The translations under genes and the position numbers were made by a program. The notes under the pieces are model-generated. The model was given only the letters and a program-made list of their open reading frames with translations, was not told the origin of the DNA and did no database searches. From the NCBI GenBank assembly GCA_000729835.1, contig JFHB01000390.1, positions 1-11,929 of the forward strand: DNA of 11,929 nucleotides, in the 5' to 3' direction. This DNA comes from Atkinsonella hypoxylon. Its lineage: Eukaryota; Ascomycota; Sordariomycetes; Hypocreales; Clavicipitaceae. Shown one piece after another: positions 1 through 8,443 of the stretch (its first letter is position 1; each line of letters starts with the position of its first letter).

Positions 1-145
1 ATATACTAACCTAATGTAGATTAAGTATATTAACCTTAAGCTAATAATTAAACTATTGCCTAGCTCTACTAAGAGAGTCTAGAAGCGTAAACCTATATAT
101 ATTATATATATAGAATATATATTAGCCTTTACTTATATATAATAG

Positions 146-406
146 ATCTTCTCTTTAACTGTTGTAAGTAAGGTAGAGAAGAAAGAAGAGAAAGAGGTAA
201 GGCCTACTTATAAGTATATACTATACTATATATATACTAGCTTAGTGCACTAATATCTTAAAAAGCTACTAAAAGAGCTAAAAAAGTAGGTAAATAAATA
301 GAATATACGCTATATATATAATCTATACTAATAGATTATAGCATTAGTATTAGCTAAAAAACCTCTTACTAAAGCTAGTAAAGGTAGAGGTAAAGTAAAG
401 GTATAA
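146..406 (+). pseudogene. Possible C-terminal remnant of an unknown lysine-rich protein
   Basis: One + frame (codons at 146, 149 and so on to TAA at 404-406) reads as a plausible protein tail. It starts with a charged stretch (VEKKEEKEVRPTYKY), continues with a helix-like Lys/Leu segment (YLKKLLKELKK) and ends in a basic tail (LTKASKGRGKVKV) before the stop. The interior stops are TAA and TAG only, as Gln or Trp codons would become after C-to-T mutation. The family is not recognised. The frame is short and the background stop density is high, so this may be chance. A basic tail of this kind is common in nucleic-acid-binding and transposon proteins, which is a hint and no more. Confidence 0.25.
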
Positions 407-468
407 GCTTAATATATATAAAGGATATAGTATACACTAATTTTACTCTTTAGTTTTTTTTTTTAGTA

Positions 469-620
469 GGATATATACTATATATATAAAGTGTAAATAG
501 GATTAAATTAGCTTTTTTAACGGGATATATACTATATATATAAAGTGTAAATAGGATTAAATTAGCTTTTTTAATAAGATATATGCTATACACATAAAGT
601 GCAAATAATATTAATATAGA
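469..620. repeat. 54-bp tandem repeat, about 2.8 copies
   Basis: The units start at 469, 523 and 577, an exact 54-bp period. Copies 1 and 2 agree at 52 consecutive positions and differ only in their last two bases. Copy 3 matches to about position 607 and then becomes loose. In copy 3 several positions keep C or G (around 585-602) where copies 1 and 2 have T or A, so all of these differences are transitions. The unit contains a TATATATA core and an AAAGTGTAAATAG-type segment. It lies about 60 bp outside the 5' LTR target duplication and does not belong to the element. Confidence 0.85.
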
Positions 621-674
621 CAGTTTTTATATAAGAATACAACTATACATTTATAACAATAACAAATAATATAT

Positions 675-679
675 ATATA
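675..679. repeat. Target site duplication, left copy
   Basis: ATATA lies directly before the TG that opens the 5' LTR, and the same five bases follow the CA that closes the 3' LTR (8767-8771). Five base pairs is the usual duplication made by Ty3/gypsy integrases. The surroundings are TA-rich, so a chance match is possible. The exact fit to LTR ends defined independently by alignment supports it. Confidence 0.7.
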
Positions 680-1002
680 TGTTATGGACTCGAGCCTTAG
701 GCTTGGGTCTTTCAGTAGAGGGAGGACAGCAGGAGAGGGACAGAGATCTATATAGGTAAAGGGATAGAAGTAAGCTGCATTTGTTTAGGGGTTAGCTAGG
801 CTTTACTAAGCCCTAGAGAGAGAACCTTAGCTATAGAGCGTATACTAAAAGGGGCTCCTAAGGGGATAAACCTACCCCTAAATATATAGTATAGGGGTAT
901 AGAGAGGCTTCTAGTTCTTTCTCTTTTCCTCCTTTTCTCTCTATAATTATAGTTCTTATTATAGACGCTAGTTAGCAGCAGCTTCTAAGCTAGTCTATTA
1001 TA
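680..1002 (+). repeat. 5' LTR
   Basis: This 323-bp repeat aligns without a gap to 8444-8766. It begins TGTTATGGACTCGAG, keeping the canonical TG, and ends ATTATA where the 3' copy has ATTACA, so its terminal CA has become TA. Distinctive shared blocks include the CCTTAGGCTT segment near the start, a GGGGATA..CCTACCCCTA segment near 855-882 and a pyrimidine-rich stretch near 910-942. Its outer 110 bp are the least mutated part of this LTR, while its inner 200 bp carry more T and A than the 3' copy. It would have held the element's promoter and polyadenylation signals, but none can be named with confidence. Confidence 0.92.
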
Positions 1003-1041
1003 TACTATAATTATTCTATAGATAGAACACTAGTAAGAATA

Positions 1042-2199
1042 ATGTTATTTAGTTATAGCAATAAAGGCCTAGCTAGCTAGCCTAAATACCCTTTTAACCT
1101 CTATAGAGAGGTAGAGGAAAGTATAGTAGAAATTAGCTAGAAAGCAGTAGAAATTATAGCGCTTTATAAGTTAGTTAAGAGCTAATCTCTATAAATAAAG
1201 GAACTATAACGTTTTATAATAAACTATATATAGATAGAGAAGCAGCTTTAAGCTACAGTAGGCTAGCAGCTAGAGAAACCTAAATAGAAGCCTCTATCTA
1301 TAGTAAACTCTTATAATAGAAATAAATAGAGCTTTTAGGCCTAGTAAATAGCAATTACCTAAAAGCTCTAGGCTAATAGTGCCTTTATAGGCACAATATA
1401 GAACTAATAGTACTATTTATACTAAAGCTTATTGCCTAAGGTTTAGTAAAGAGTAGCTACCTATTATAAAGTAGATAAAGTAAGAGAATATAATATATAA
1501 AGATTTCTTAATTACTTAAAATTAGTCTTTATAGATTCTTACTAGTAGAACTAGGCCTTAATTAAGCTTAATTAGCTTTAATAAGGTAGTAATAAGTAGT
1601 TTATAGAATTCTATATTTATTTTAAAGAGAAAATTATACTAGCAGAAAGAGCTAACTAGAATAATAGTATAAAGTTAGCTAAGTTATAGATAGCACTTAA
1701 TAAAGAAATAAAGGATTATAGTATAAAGAGAGATATTCTATATTATAACTACCTTTAGGTAGTAGAGCGCTACTACAGTATTACGCTAAACCTTAAGTTA
1801 TATTATATTAAGGAATAGTACTAGTAGAAATATAGCTTTAGCTCTAAAGAGCTCTAGAATAGTAACACTAAAATAACTAAGGTTAATGCTATAAGAACTT
1901 AATAGAAATAAAAAAAGAGCGTAAAGAAATCTAGAGTAAAATAACTAAATAAGAATATTCTATAAGTAAAGTAGGTATTTAAGGCTAAACTTAAGAAACA
2001 CTATTAAGAGAGGTAATACCTTTAATATAGATTATTTTAACACTATATTTAAGGATATAGATTATAACTAGTAGAATGTAAGCTAGAATTAACTAGTGTA
2101 TAGGTAGTAGCTATAAATAATATATAGAAAAAGAACTCTAATAAGTTAAAAAAAGGCTTACCCTTAGCCTTAAGCTTAATATAGAGGTAAAGGTAATAT
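1042..2199 (+). pseudogene. gag: gag (capsid/nucleocapsid), broken
   Basis: Gag packages the element RNA into cytoplasmic particles. The frame (codons at 1042, 1045 and so on) has an ATG 40 bp after the LTR, but the true start is uncertain because RIP can turn ATG into ATA. A retrotransposon-gag core is readable at about 1500-1800: FLNYLKLVFIDSY, then ALIKLNQL, FIEFYIYFKEKI and KLAKLxIALNKEIKDYSI, where x is a stop. A CCHC knuckle (C-x2-C-x4-H-x4-C) lies at 2017-2058: the first, second and last Cys codons now read TAC, TAT and TAT, and the His codon CAC survives. Stops are TAA or TAG throughout. The 3' limit is approximate because the pol frame becomes readable at about 2154, in the -1 frame. 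Confidence 0.85.
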
Positions 2200-5100
2200 A
2201 AATAATATAATAACCCTTACTTAATAGGTAGCTAAAAGAAGAATATAGAGAGATAACTAAGAAAATAAATATATTACTATTCTTTATCTCTATACTCTTT
2301 AACTAACTATTATTCTATAATATATAAATAGATAGTAAGTATAACTACTTTACTATAATAAGTAAGAGTTTAGTGTAATATCTTAGCTTAAAGTAAGTTC
2401 TATTGCTATATAAAAGAATAGTATAAATAGCAGTAAAGGTTAAATAGTAGTTCTATAATAGCTACTAAAGAAGCACCTTAATTACTTCTTTAGTTTACCT
2501 ATAGGTAGATATTAATAGCTAGGTCTTTTTAGTAATAGCCTATATAATTCTAAGCTTAACTTAAGATTATATCTTTAGAAGTCTATAGTTAGCCTATAAT
2601 AGAGTTATTCTTAACGCTACTAGCTAGAGCTTATTAGTAAGTAAGGCTAAGGGCTTTATAATTTAAGTAGTAGGTTCTTAAAGCGTTAAAGACCTAATAA
2701 AACTAATGTTAGTAGTAGTTTATAGCGCTTTAATAAAATAGAGTAAAAGCTAAAAGGTTACTATATATTTTATTGCTATAAGCCTTTAGGAAATTACCTC
2801 TATATTATTATTATAAATCTCTTTAGAAGGTTTTAGTTTACTAATACTACTACTTAAATTAAAGGATTTTTATAATCTTTTTAAAGAAGAGAAAGCCTAA
2901 GGCTTTCTACTGTATAAAGAAGAGCTAGATTACTATATTAGGCTAAAATAGCAGCTAAATAGCTCCTTACTATTACTACTATAGGCTCTACTGTATAATA
3001 TACTATAGAACTATTTATTAGAAATTAGAAAGTAGGTAATAGATCTAATAAATAAAGGATAGATTTAAGCTAGCTTCTTTTTAGCAGTAGTGCTTATTCT
3101 TTTAGCTAAAAAGCTAAGTAGAGGTTAGTAATTCTATATTAATTATTAAGCTTTTAATAAGATTATAGAATAGAACTATTACTCTTTTCCTTTAATAAAA
3201 GAGATACTTAAGTTATTATTAAAGGTATATTAGTTTACTAAGCTAAATATATAGTTAGCCTTTTATAGAATCTAGATAGTAAATAGTAAAGAGCACCTTA
3301 TAGCGTTTTACACCTAGTTTAGCCTCTTTAAATAGCTAGTTTACCCCTTTAGATTAATAAAGGCTCTAGCTATATTTTAATAATATATTAATAGTATACT
3401 AAAAGAGGCCTTTAGGGATTATATAACTGCTTATTTAGATAATGTCTTTATTTATATAAAGAGTTCTAGGAAAAACTATATATATAAAGTATAGAGAATC
3501 TTAGAAAAGTTATAGCTAATAGAGCTATACTTAGATCTTAAGAAATACTACTTTACTACAACTAAAGTTAAATACCTTAGCTTTATAGTAGTAATAAGGA
3601 GGGAGATATACTTAGATCTAAAGAAGATTGCAGCTATTTAGAAGTAGTAAGCTTCTACTAAGTTATAAAGGGTATAAAGCTTTCTTAAATTTATAAACTT
3701 TTACTATAACTTTATATTAGATTTCTTAGATATTATAGAGCCTTTAGTTAACTTAATAAAGAAAGGAGTTCTATTCTAGTAAATAGAGAAATATAAGAGG
3801 TTATTTATAAGGCTTAAGAAAGCCTTTACTTTATACCTAGTCTTAGCCTAATAGAACCCTAAGAAGAATATAGTAGTAAAGGCTAATTGCTTAGGAGAGG
3901 CCCTTAGTAGCTGTTTATTTTAATATAATAAAGCTAGTGTACTTTAGCCTATAGTATACTATTTAGTAAGGTTATCTCTAGCTTAGTGTAACTATACTAT
4001 TTATAATAAGAAGCTTTTAGCAATAATATTTTGCCTTAAAGCCTAAGCAGTAGAGTTATAAAGAGTAATATACCTCTTTATAATTCTTACTAACTATAAG
4101 AATTTAGAATACTTTATATCTCTATAAAAGATCTTTAAGCATTAAGCTAGATAGATAGAGCTTCTCTTTCTTTTTAACTACTACCTATAATACTGCCTAG
4201 AGCTATAGGTAGAGTAGCTAAATATATTATTATAGTAAGAGTAGAATTAAGAGAGAGTAATACTGTAAATAGACTAAGTTCTTTAGCCTCTCTCTATTAG
4301 CTGCTTTAGTACCCCCTATAGAGATAAAGAGAAAAAAAAGGTTATAGAAAATATTACAGTAAAAACAGCTAGTAAAGTAACACTAAGAAGTTAACTAGCT
4401 AAGGCTTTATAAATACTAGCTAGAATAACACTATTTCTAGATAAACACTTATAGAGCCTATAGAACTAAAGAGTGTAAAAAGACTTAGTATACCTAATAA
4501 GGTTAAATATAGTCTAAAAGGAAGAGAGAAGGTTTCTATTAAAGGTAAAAATATAAAAATAGATTATAAACTACACCCTTAATATATAAAGGGCGCTAGT
4601 TTACTAGAGCTACTTTTAGGTTCTTAAGTATAAGCTATTAACTACTATACTAATATATAGAATATATAAGTTACTAATGTTAAGCTACTTAGAACAAAAT
4701 ACTATATTTTAGGCATTAATATATAACTATTACTAAAATAGGCTATTTTAAGATATTACTTAGTACATTTAAAACTACTACTGTTATAGTAGCTAGAAGA
4801 GTAAGAGGTTATAGTAAGGCCTCTTATAACCTATTTTAATGCTAAATAGGTATTAGTTATAGATCTCTATAGATTTTATAATAGATTTACTAGCGCTAAA
4901 CTAGGCTATACTCTTTTACTTAATAGTTATTACTAATTAACTTTTAAAGTATATATAGTTAAAGGTAATAACCTCTATAAAGGTAAAGGAATATACTTAG
5001 TAGTTTAAGCATTATTAGTAATAGTTTTATAGGTTTCTAAAATAAATTATTTTTAACTATAGTTTAGATTAGTTAAGTACCTTTTAGACTACTCTTTATT

Positions 5101-6032
5101 GCCTTATTAGAATTAAATAATTACTATTTATATTCTATTACCTATAGATAAACAGTAGAATAAAGAGAGTTAATTAAGAAGTATAAGTAATTTTATAAAT
5201 TATAGTTGCCTTTTTATAGTTTAACTAGTCTAAATATCTCCTTATATATTAGCTAGCTATTAACAATAGAAATTCCTTAGTAACTAGTATAAGTTTAAAC
5301 TAAGCAATATATAGATATAATATAGACTTTATCTAAAAGCTTATAGATAAAGAGAAGTTCTAAGTTTTATATAAAGAGTAAGCTTTAGTGTTCCTTAAAT
5401 AGCTATAGAAAGGTATAAATATTACTTAAGCTATAATTAACTTTACCTAATAAAGGCAGTAAAAGTAATTAAATAGAAGCTATAAGCTAGTAGAATAGTA
5501 TAAAGTAAAGAACTTAGTTTAGCTAATACTCTATTATATTAAAATAAACTACTTAAGTTAAAAGCTTAATTAGATTATAGTAAAGTATATAGTTATAAAT
5601 ATACTAATACCTTTAACTATAAAGTTAGATATTTTACTAGGAATTTATTTAGTTTTCTATATTAACTTTATTAAGTAAGTAGTAATAAACCTTTTACTTT
5701 TTTAGTAGCTAGTAGACTTAAGGCCTAATCTTAAGCTAACTATAATAAATACTAACCTATTCCTTAAGGAATATAGAGTAAAGGAAATTTTAGCTACTAA
5801 AAACACTTTAAGCTAAAGGAAACACTATTAAGTGCTTATTAAGTAGATAGAATTTATTTAGTCTATATAGAAACTACTAAAAAACTTTCTTAATATAGAG
5901 GCACTAGATTAATTTAAGTTATAGTAAAAAGACACTTAATTTAATAATAAGCTTAGTAAAGGTATAGTAAAATTTTATATAAACTTTAATAATAACTTAG
6001 TTTCTCTTTAACTAAAAAACAAAAGAAAATAA
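2154..6032 (+). pseudogene. pol: pol (PR-RT-RNase H-integrase-chromodomain), broken
   Basis: This is the polyprotein that matures, copies and integrates the element. One frame (codon starts divisible by 3) runs through all domains. The protease (about 2280-2600) has its active site at 2328-2339 reading IDSK, with Gly lost, and a VIAYIILSL segment near 2538. The RT (about 2862-3600) has an FTKL block, PFRLIKALAIF (ancestrally like PFGLTNAPATF) and YLDN at 3432-3443, where the second catalytic Asp is now Asn. The RNase H (about 3810-4240) has its first Asp as AAT at 3885 and NYKNLEYF (ancestral DHKNLEYF) at 4092. The integrase has H2C2 at 4665, 4686, 4776 and 4785, all now Tyr, and DDE as Asp 4872, Asn (AAC) 5055 and Lys (AAG) 5163. 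The C-terminal module at about 5550-5690 has KLN*...KY and GIYLVFYINFI (ancestral GIHPVFHV). The chromodomain lies at 5769-5910. The start and the stop at 6030-6032 are approximate. Confidence 0.93.
5769..5910 (+). other. Chromodomain remnant at the end of integrase
   Basis: It lies in the pol frame and begins EYRVKEILATKNTL, matching the typical opening of a chromodomain (E-[YW]-x-V-E-x-I-L). It is followed by HY*VLIK* where families usually have YLVKW, then SI*KLLKNFLNIEALD where they have TWEPLENL-N-EALD. The two tryptophan codons at 5844 and 5868 both read TAG, the RIP product of TGG, so two key aromatic residues are destroyed. In live chromoviruses this domain reads methylated histone H3 tails and steers integration towards heterochromatin, which fits the AT-rich setting. 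The type call rests on several matching positions in correct order and spacing. Confidence 0.85.
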
Positions 6033-6060
6033 ACTTCTTTTTATAAAGGCCTATATAGCT

Positions 6061-6091
6061 ATAAAAAAAAATAAAATAAAATAAAATAAAG
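6061..6091. repeat. A-rich (ATAAA)n microsatellite
   Basis: A run of A is followed by four ATAAA-type units. It lies about 30 bp after the pol stop, between the convergent 3' ends of pol and the antisense frame. It contains AATAAA-like hexamers that could have served as polyadenylation signals for the + strand transcript, which is an inference from position only. Confidence 0.7.
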
Positions 6092-6099
6092 GAAATTTC

Positions 6100-7515
6100 T
6101 TAGTAAGTAGTAAAGGAGCATTAGTGCTTATAGTATAGAGGTATAACTACTTAAAAAGTACTCTATTGCTCTTTAAGCAGTTATAGAATAAAAGCTAAAG
6201 GGATTATATAGTGTCTCTAGAGTAGTGTAGAAGCTAGAGCTAAAATAGTAGCACTAGCAGAAGGTATAGAGGCTAGAGTAGGTAAAAATATAACTAGCGC
6301 TCTAGATTAAGGCTTTACTCTAGTAAGTATAGGTAAGAATATAATATCTTAAATAGCTTAGCGCTTTAGGTATAAAGGTATAGTTTTAAGGGAAAGAAAA
6401 ATAGAAAAAAAGAAAGCTAAAGGAGTAGTAAGCTAGGTTAGAGTTATACACTCTAGAAATATAAATAGTAATTAGTACTATAAGTAGTTTAAGCTTTTAA
6501 GCTCTACCTAAAGGTAAGTATATTTTTAGTGTATTACTTTAAGGTTATTCTATAAAGATAAAGGGATAATATATAGCAGTAGAAAAGCCTTATATAGTAG
6601 TAAAAGAGCAGCAGTAGTAGAGGTTAGTAGTATATAATAAGGTGTAAGTATAGGTAGAGGCAATAATAAAGGTATAGTAATAGTAGTAGTAGTAGTAGGT
6701 GTAAAAGAGAATAAGAAGTTATTGTTAATATCTATAGAGATATACTTATACTTATTAGGGTTAAACTTATTATTCTTTAGAATAATAGAGGCTATAGTGC
6801 TCTTATAGATTATAGAAAGAGAGAGAGTAGGTAAAGAAAAGCTATTAGCTTAAGTTATATAATAAAAAGAAAAAGAGAGTATAATCTTCTTTTCTATATA
6901 ATTAATAGTAAGTATATCCTTAAGAATAATATTATAGTAATTATAAACGTTTAAGAACTTATAAGTAAAAATAGTTTAGTAAGTAAGTTAGCTAAAATAA
7001 AAGAGAATTAATATAGACTTAACTGTAAAACCTTAGTTAGTAAGTTTCTATATCTTAGTAAAGTAATACTATAGGTAAAAATGCCTAGTAAAGAGGCTTA
7101 AATTCTAAATGTAGCCTTTATACCTCTATATATATAGTTAGTATTCTCTCCTTTAGCTAGAATAATAGTTATATAAGCTCTTTTTATAAAGGTTATTATA
7201 ATATAGTATATAAATGTCCTTAAGGATATTACTATTAAATAACTCTAAATTATCTAAGTTCTCTTATATAAGAAAACTATAGATATAGTAGTAATAAAGA
7301 ACTATTAGCGCTATTAGAGTAGAGGTAGTAGAGGCGCTAGCGCTAGTAATATAGCTGTTAAAGTTCTAAATGCATTCTAGGTTAGTAAAAAGATAAGCTA
7401 TATATAGATAAAGGGGCAGTATACTCTAGGCTAGTAGAATAACATTTTATAGTTCTAATTAGCTAGCTACTTACAGTTAAATAAATCCTATTTAGAAGCA
7501 ATAGAAAAGGGTTTT
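6100..7515 (-). pseudogene. Unrecognised antisense ORF between pol and the 3' LTR, broken
   Basis: On the minus strand one frame runs from about 7515 down to a TAA at 6100-6102 without a frame change, about 470 codons, converging with pol. I counted about 29 interruptions, all TAA or TAG, and none between about 6835 and 6558. Readable parts, N to C, include LFTNLECI near 7380, SASASTTST near 7330, ENLDNLELFNSNILKDIYI (about 7263-7207), SLSIIYKSTIASIILKNNKF, NPNKYKYISIDINNNFLFSF (near 6740), a poly-Thr stretch encoded opposite the AGT run at 6675-6698, and a Pro/Ser/Leu/Thr-rich tail. I do not recognise a family, and I see no zinc finger, membrane segment or catalytic motif that I trust. Some Ty3/gypsy elements carry an extra antisense ORF at this place. 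A captured host gene is the alternative. The N-terminal limit is uncertain. Confidence 0.5.
6675..6698. repeat. (AGT)n trinucleotide run
   Basis: About eight TAG/AGT units occur with one interruption (TAGTAA). On the minus strand they read ACT codons in the frame of the antisense ORF, giving a poly-threonine stretch. A triplet repeat that keeps the frame is what a low-complexity protein linker would leave. Confidence 0.75.
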
Positions 7516-7680
7516 TTTATATTAAGAGAAGTAGTAGTAGCTATATAGTATAAGAAGGAATTTTAAGAAGTAATAATAGAATTATTTATTTATAATATAG
7601 AGATAAAATATAATATAAAGGAGGAAGGAAAAGGTAAAAAAGAGAGAAGAGAAATTATTTATTTTTATATTAGAAATAGC

Positions 7681-7800
7681 TAAAAGCTAGCTGCTAGTTT
7701 ATTGCACACTAAAGGGATAACAATAATAACAACTGTTTACACTCTACTAGCTATTAGTTTATTGTACGCTAAAAGAATAACACTAATAATAACTATTTAC
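7681..7800. repeat. 60-bp tandem duplication in the element's 3' region
   Basis: The two units 7681-7740 and 7741-7800 are in exact 60-bp register. Over the last 54 bp of each I count 9 differences, of which 8 are transitions and 1 is a transversion. The unit contains CTAGTTTATTG, a CTAAA core, ATAAC and ends TTTAC. It lies outside both the pol and antisense frames, just upstream of the antisense ORF's presumed start, so it could have been a promoter or RNA-structure element. No function can be read from the sequence. Confidence 0.8.
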
Positions 7801-8081
7801 GCTTTACACCCTTAATAACACCCCTTATATATAGATAGATTATATACAACTAATAACTATTATAATAACAATAAGAATAAAAGAGAGAGAGTGCCTCTTA
7901 GTTAATAAAAGGGATTATTACGCAATAATTGCTTTAAACGTAAGAAGACCTAAGGATATAAGTAGTTTATACACTAGTAACACTAGCACTACAGCTAGCG
8001 TCTATATAATAGGTAGATAATTAATAGCTATATATAGAGAATTATAAGGCAAAGGGAGGTAAGGGGTTAATAGACCCTAGA

Positions 8082-8139
8082 AGAGTATAATTAAGCAGAG
8101 AGAGTATAATTAACCTATTATAACGTAACTAATAGGTTA
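8082..8139. repeat. 13-bp direct repeat followed by a 10-bp inverted repeat
   Basis: AGAGTATAATTAA occurs at 8082-8094 and again at 8101-8113. The second copy runs into a perfect inverted repeat, TAACCTATTA (8111-8120) with TAATAGGTTA (8130-8139), around a 9-base loop TAACGTAAC. Perfect arms in DNA this mutated are unexpected unless both arms were depleted of susceptible C. The role is unknown. Confidence 0.7.
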
Positions 8140-8225
8140 GTTAGTAGAGCAATTAACAGCTATTGCTTAAGTGCTATAGGCAATTAGAGGGAAAGGGGGT
8201 AGAGTAAACGTTTGTTTATATATTA

Positions 8226-8277
8226 GCTCTATAATGCTGCACTAACAATAACTAGTGCATTAGTGCAGTAATAGAGC
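8226..8277. repeat. Imperfect hairpin with alternative pairings
   Basis: The left arm 8226-8245 (GCTCTAT, a short bulge, CTGCACTAA) pairs with the right arm 8260-8277 (TTAGTGCAG, short bulge, ATAGAGC). The loop contains a second TAGTGCA at 8253-8259, so TGCACTA at 8238-8244 can pair with either TAGTGCA copy. This gives two mutually exclusive stems. It lies about 150 bp before the polypurine tract. Confidence 0.65.
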
Positions 8278-8425
8278 AGCTAGAGTAAAGCACCTAGGCG
8301 TAAACATTATACTTCTATTTTTTTATAAGTAAACAACAGAGAAAATATAAAGAGGGAGTAAATAGAGTGTTAGCTGCTATCTATAGCACCTACTATATAC
8401 AACAAAAGGGATTATTATAGAGCTT

Positions 8426-8441
8426 AAGAGAAGAAAGAGGG
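8426..8441 (+). promoter_or_regulatory. Polypurine tract (plus-strand primer site)
   Basis: AAGAGAAGAAAGAGGG lies two bases before the 3' LTR start at 8444. The position and pure A/G content are those of the tract that resists RNase H and primes plus-strand DNA synthesis in LTR elements. A gap of two bases is normal, because integrase trims two bases from the DNA ends. The preserved run of three G is typical of the 3' end of such tracts. Confidence 0.8.
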
Positions 8442-8443
8442 TA

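Larger units (their letters stand above)
1..674. other. AT-rich left flank, RIP-degraded
   Basis: This stretch precedes the retrotransposon and is dominated by TA steps and short TATATA runs. Apart from the possible lysine-rich remnant at 146-406 and the 54-bp tandem repeat at 469-620, both listed separately, I see no gene, RNA or terminator in it. Both strands carry frequent TAA and TAG in all frames, as expected for old repeat DNA hit by C-to-T mutation. It may itself be the remains of an older element into which the chromovirus inserted. Confidence 0.6.
7516..8425. other. Non-coding 3' region of the element
   Basis: These 0.9 kb lie between the antisense frame and the polypurine tract. 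I see no protein-like frame on either strand. It holds a purine-rich stretch at 7618-7657, the 60-bp duplication (7681-7800), a second purine stretch at 7878-7891, direct and inverted repeats (8082-8139) and a hairpin (8226-8277). The region keeps more AACAATAACAA-type sequence, with C after A, than the rest of the interior. It may combine the element's 3' untranslated region with a promoter of the antisense frame. Confidence 0.5.

Noticed and set aside
671..680. TATATATA runs as TATA-box promoters
   Set aside because: Such runs occur throughout the window as a product of composition and mutation, so position alone does not support a promoter.
1003..1030. Primer binding site expected directly after the 5' LTR
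   Set aside because: The sequence is TA-rich and no tRNA 3'-end complement (TGG-type start) can be read after mutation, so I do not annotate it.
1999..2016. A second CCHC-like start around the CAC at 1999
   Set aside because: The Cys-derived codons do not have the required spacing. The knuckle at 2017-2058 fits exactly.
4669..4990. Apparent frameshifts in the integrase, with H2C2-like text in one frame and core-like text in another
   Set aside because: Retranslating in the main pol frame gave a better and continuous match (RIYKLLMLSYLE, then SIDF at 4866-4877 and the NSRIKRVN block at 5151), so no frame change is needed.
6061..6091. Poly(A) tail of a LINE or processed pseudogene
   Set aside because: It is an ATAAA microsatellite inside the LTR element, with no target duplication of its own and no upstream LINE frame.
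6560..6840. A sense-strand (env-like) ORF between pol and the 3' LTR
   Set aside because: All + frames here hold many stops, including runs of TAG from the triplet repeat, and read as low-complexity hydrophobic text, whereas the minus frame is open for about 90 codons.
7443..7445. Minus-strand ATG at 7445-7443 as start of the antisense ORF
   Set aside because: It is in a different frame from the antisense ORF and soon meets stops. ATG codons can also be lost by mutation, so the start stays open.
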